The position numbers and the translations under genes were made by a program. Positions 4,962 through 5,145 of a DNA stretch of 5,145 nucleotides are shown here, in pieces. This DNA comes from Deltaproteobacteria bacterium. Its GTDB lineage: Bacteria > Desulfobacterota > Binatia > UBA9968 > CAXXLF01. The notes below the pieces were generated by a model, which had not been told where the DNA came from, did not search any database, and was given only the letters and a program-made list of their open reading frames with translations. The DNA lies in contig JACZXR010000205.1 of NCBI GenBank assembly GCA_022571535.1, positions 1 to 5,145 of the forward strand. Reading direction: 5' to 3'. How positions within the stretch are numbered: position 1 is the stretch's first letter; every line of letters starts with the position of its first letter.

Positions 4962-4989
4962 GGCGGTCCACAACGGGCCGCCGTTTTTT
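4962..4989 (+). terminator. Rho-independent terminator downstream of the Lon-domain gene
   Basis: GGCGGTCC (4962-4969) pairs with GGGCCGCC (4975-4982) in an 8-bp stem with one G-U pair and loop ACAAC, followed by G and six T (4984-4989). A 15-codon frame (ATG at 4948, M-Q-L-I-R-G-G, TGA at 4993) runs through the hairpin after GGGGAGA; it shows no run of regulatory codons, so a leader-peptide attenuator is possible but not favoured. Confidence 0.85.
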
Positions 4990-4990
4990 C

Positions 4991-5020
4991 TTGACAGCAA
5001 GCAACGAGATTTAGTACAAG
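4991..5020 (+). promoter_or_regulatory. Promoter of the small RNA or leader transcript
   Basis: A perfect TTGACA (4991-4996) starts one base after the T-run of the preceding terminator. TACAAG (5015-5020, 4/6) follows after 18 bp, giving a predicted start at about 5027-5029. The tight packing of terminator and promoter suggests an independent transcription unit. Confidence 0.5.
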
Positions 5021-5026
5021 TATCTT

Positions 5027-5103
5027 TGACGAAGGGGTGAAAGATTTTGAGCCATGCATGGGGCATGGCATAAAGGGGTCGAGCCTAGTGCTCGGCCCTT
5101 TTA
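5027..5103 (+). ncRNA. Candidate small RNA (about 75 nt) or attenuated leader
   Basis: Between the promoter at 4991-5020 and the terminator at 5072-5102 there is no ORF of useful length. The expected transcript has an unpaired purine-rich 5' part (GACGAAGGGGTGAAAG), then a perfect 7-bp hairpin GCCATGC / GCATGGC (5051-5057 and 5063-5069, loop ATGGG), then the terminator hairpin. This is the usual build of a small regulatory RNA. The alternative is a leader with an attenuator for a gene beyond the right edge. I do not recognise a known sRNA or riboswitch class in it. Confidence 0.45.
5072..5102 (+). terminator. Strong rho-independent terminator
   Basis: AAAGGGGTCGAGC (5072-5084) pairs with GCTCGGCCCTTTT (5090-5102) in a 13-bp stem with G-U pairs, around the loop CTAGT, with the T-run forming the 3' arm and TTATTATT after it. 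The A-rich foot against the T-run means it may also work on the minus strand (AAAAGGGCC...TTT) as a bidirectional terminator. Confidence 0.85.
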
Positions 5104-5145
5104 TTATTCTGAGCCGCAGTTTTCTTGTCTGGCAGCGCTAGGACT

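Noticed and set aside
1..5145. CRISPR array or tRNA genes
   Set aside because: No regularly spaced repeats and no cloverleaf with T-loop GTTCRANNC in a tRNA-sized context were seen on either strand.

Overview
The window looks like part of a bacterial chromosome. Genes carry strong GGAGG-type ribosome binding sites, there are sigma70-like promoters, and rho-independent hairpins close the right end. The source genus cannot be read from the sequence. A small membrane-anchored protein, an alpha/beta hydrolase, a stand-alone Lon substrate-binding-domain protein and a group II intron with an RT start of the 'MMNG.RKSD' type would suit a free-living Gram-negative soil, sediment or water bacterium. 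That is inference.

Left part (1-2960) is an accessory region of very small genes. A 111-residue membrane-anchored protein (177-512, +) is followed by the start of a second plus-strand gene (540-559), which is cut by a minus-strand group II intron (about 560-2227). Removing the intron joins 540-559 in frame to 2228-2336 and rebuilds a 42-codon protein, which supports both boundaries. The intron is degenerate. Its reverse transcriptase is reduced to about 62 N-terminal codons (1625 down to about 1440) plus a short C-terminal remnant. Domain V (1353-1385) and domain VI (560-596) are both recognisable, but about 750 nt of hairpin-rich, non-coding sequence (598-1350) separates them. In relatives, as I remember them, they lie only a few nucleotides apart. 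This RNA-like insert is the most unusual object in the window. Beyond the intron, three small minus-strand ORFs (2780-2956, 2468-2629, 2286-2471) run toward the interrupted gene; two are translationally coupled by an ATGA overlap. They resemble phage or mobile-element cargo in size and packing, but I cannot name their functions.

Middle and right part (2960-5145) looks like ordinary chromosome. A 170-nt regulatory stretch holds an inverted repeat and candidate promoters. It leads into an alpha/beta hydrolase with a complete Ser-Asp-His triad (3181-4059, +). A good promoter (4111-4138) sits so close to the next ATG (4147) that the Lon-domain protein (4147-4836, +) is probably translated from a leaderless mRNA. 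It is followed by a terminator (4962-4989). Immediately after comes a compact unit of promoter, hairpin and second terminator (4991-5102), which is a candidate small RNA of about 75 nt or an attenuated leader of a gene beyond the window.

The hydrolase and Lon-domain gene probably have separate promoters, and nothing shows that they share a pathway. A 17-bp near-identical direct repeat (69-85 and 3126-3142) brackets the accessory region and may mark its limits.
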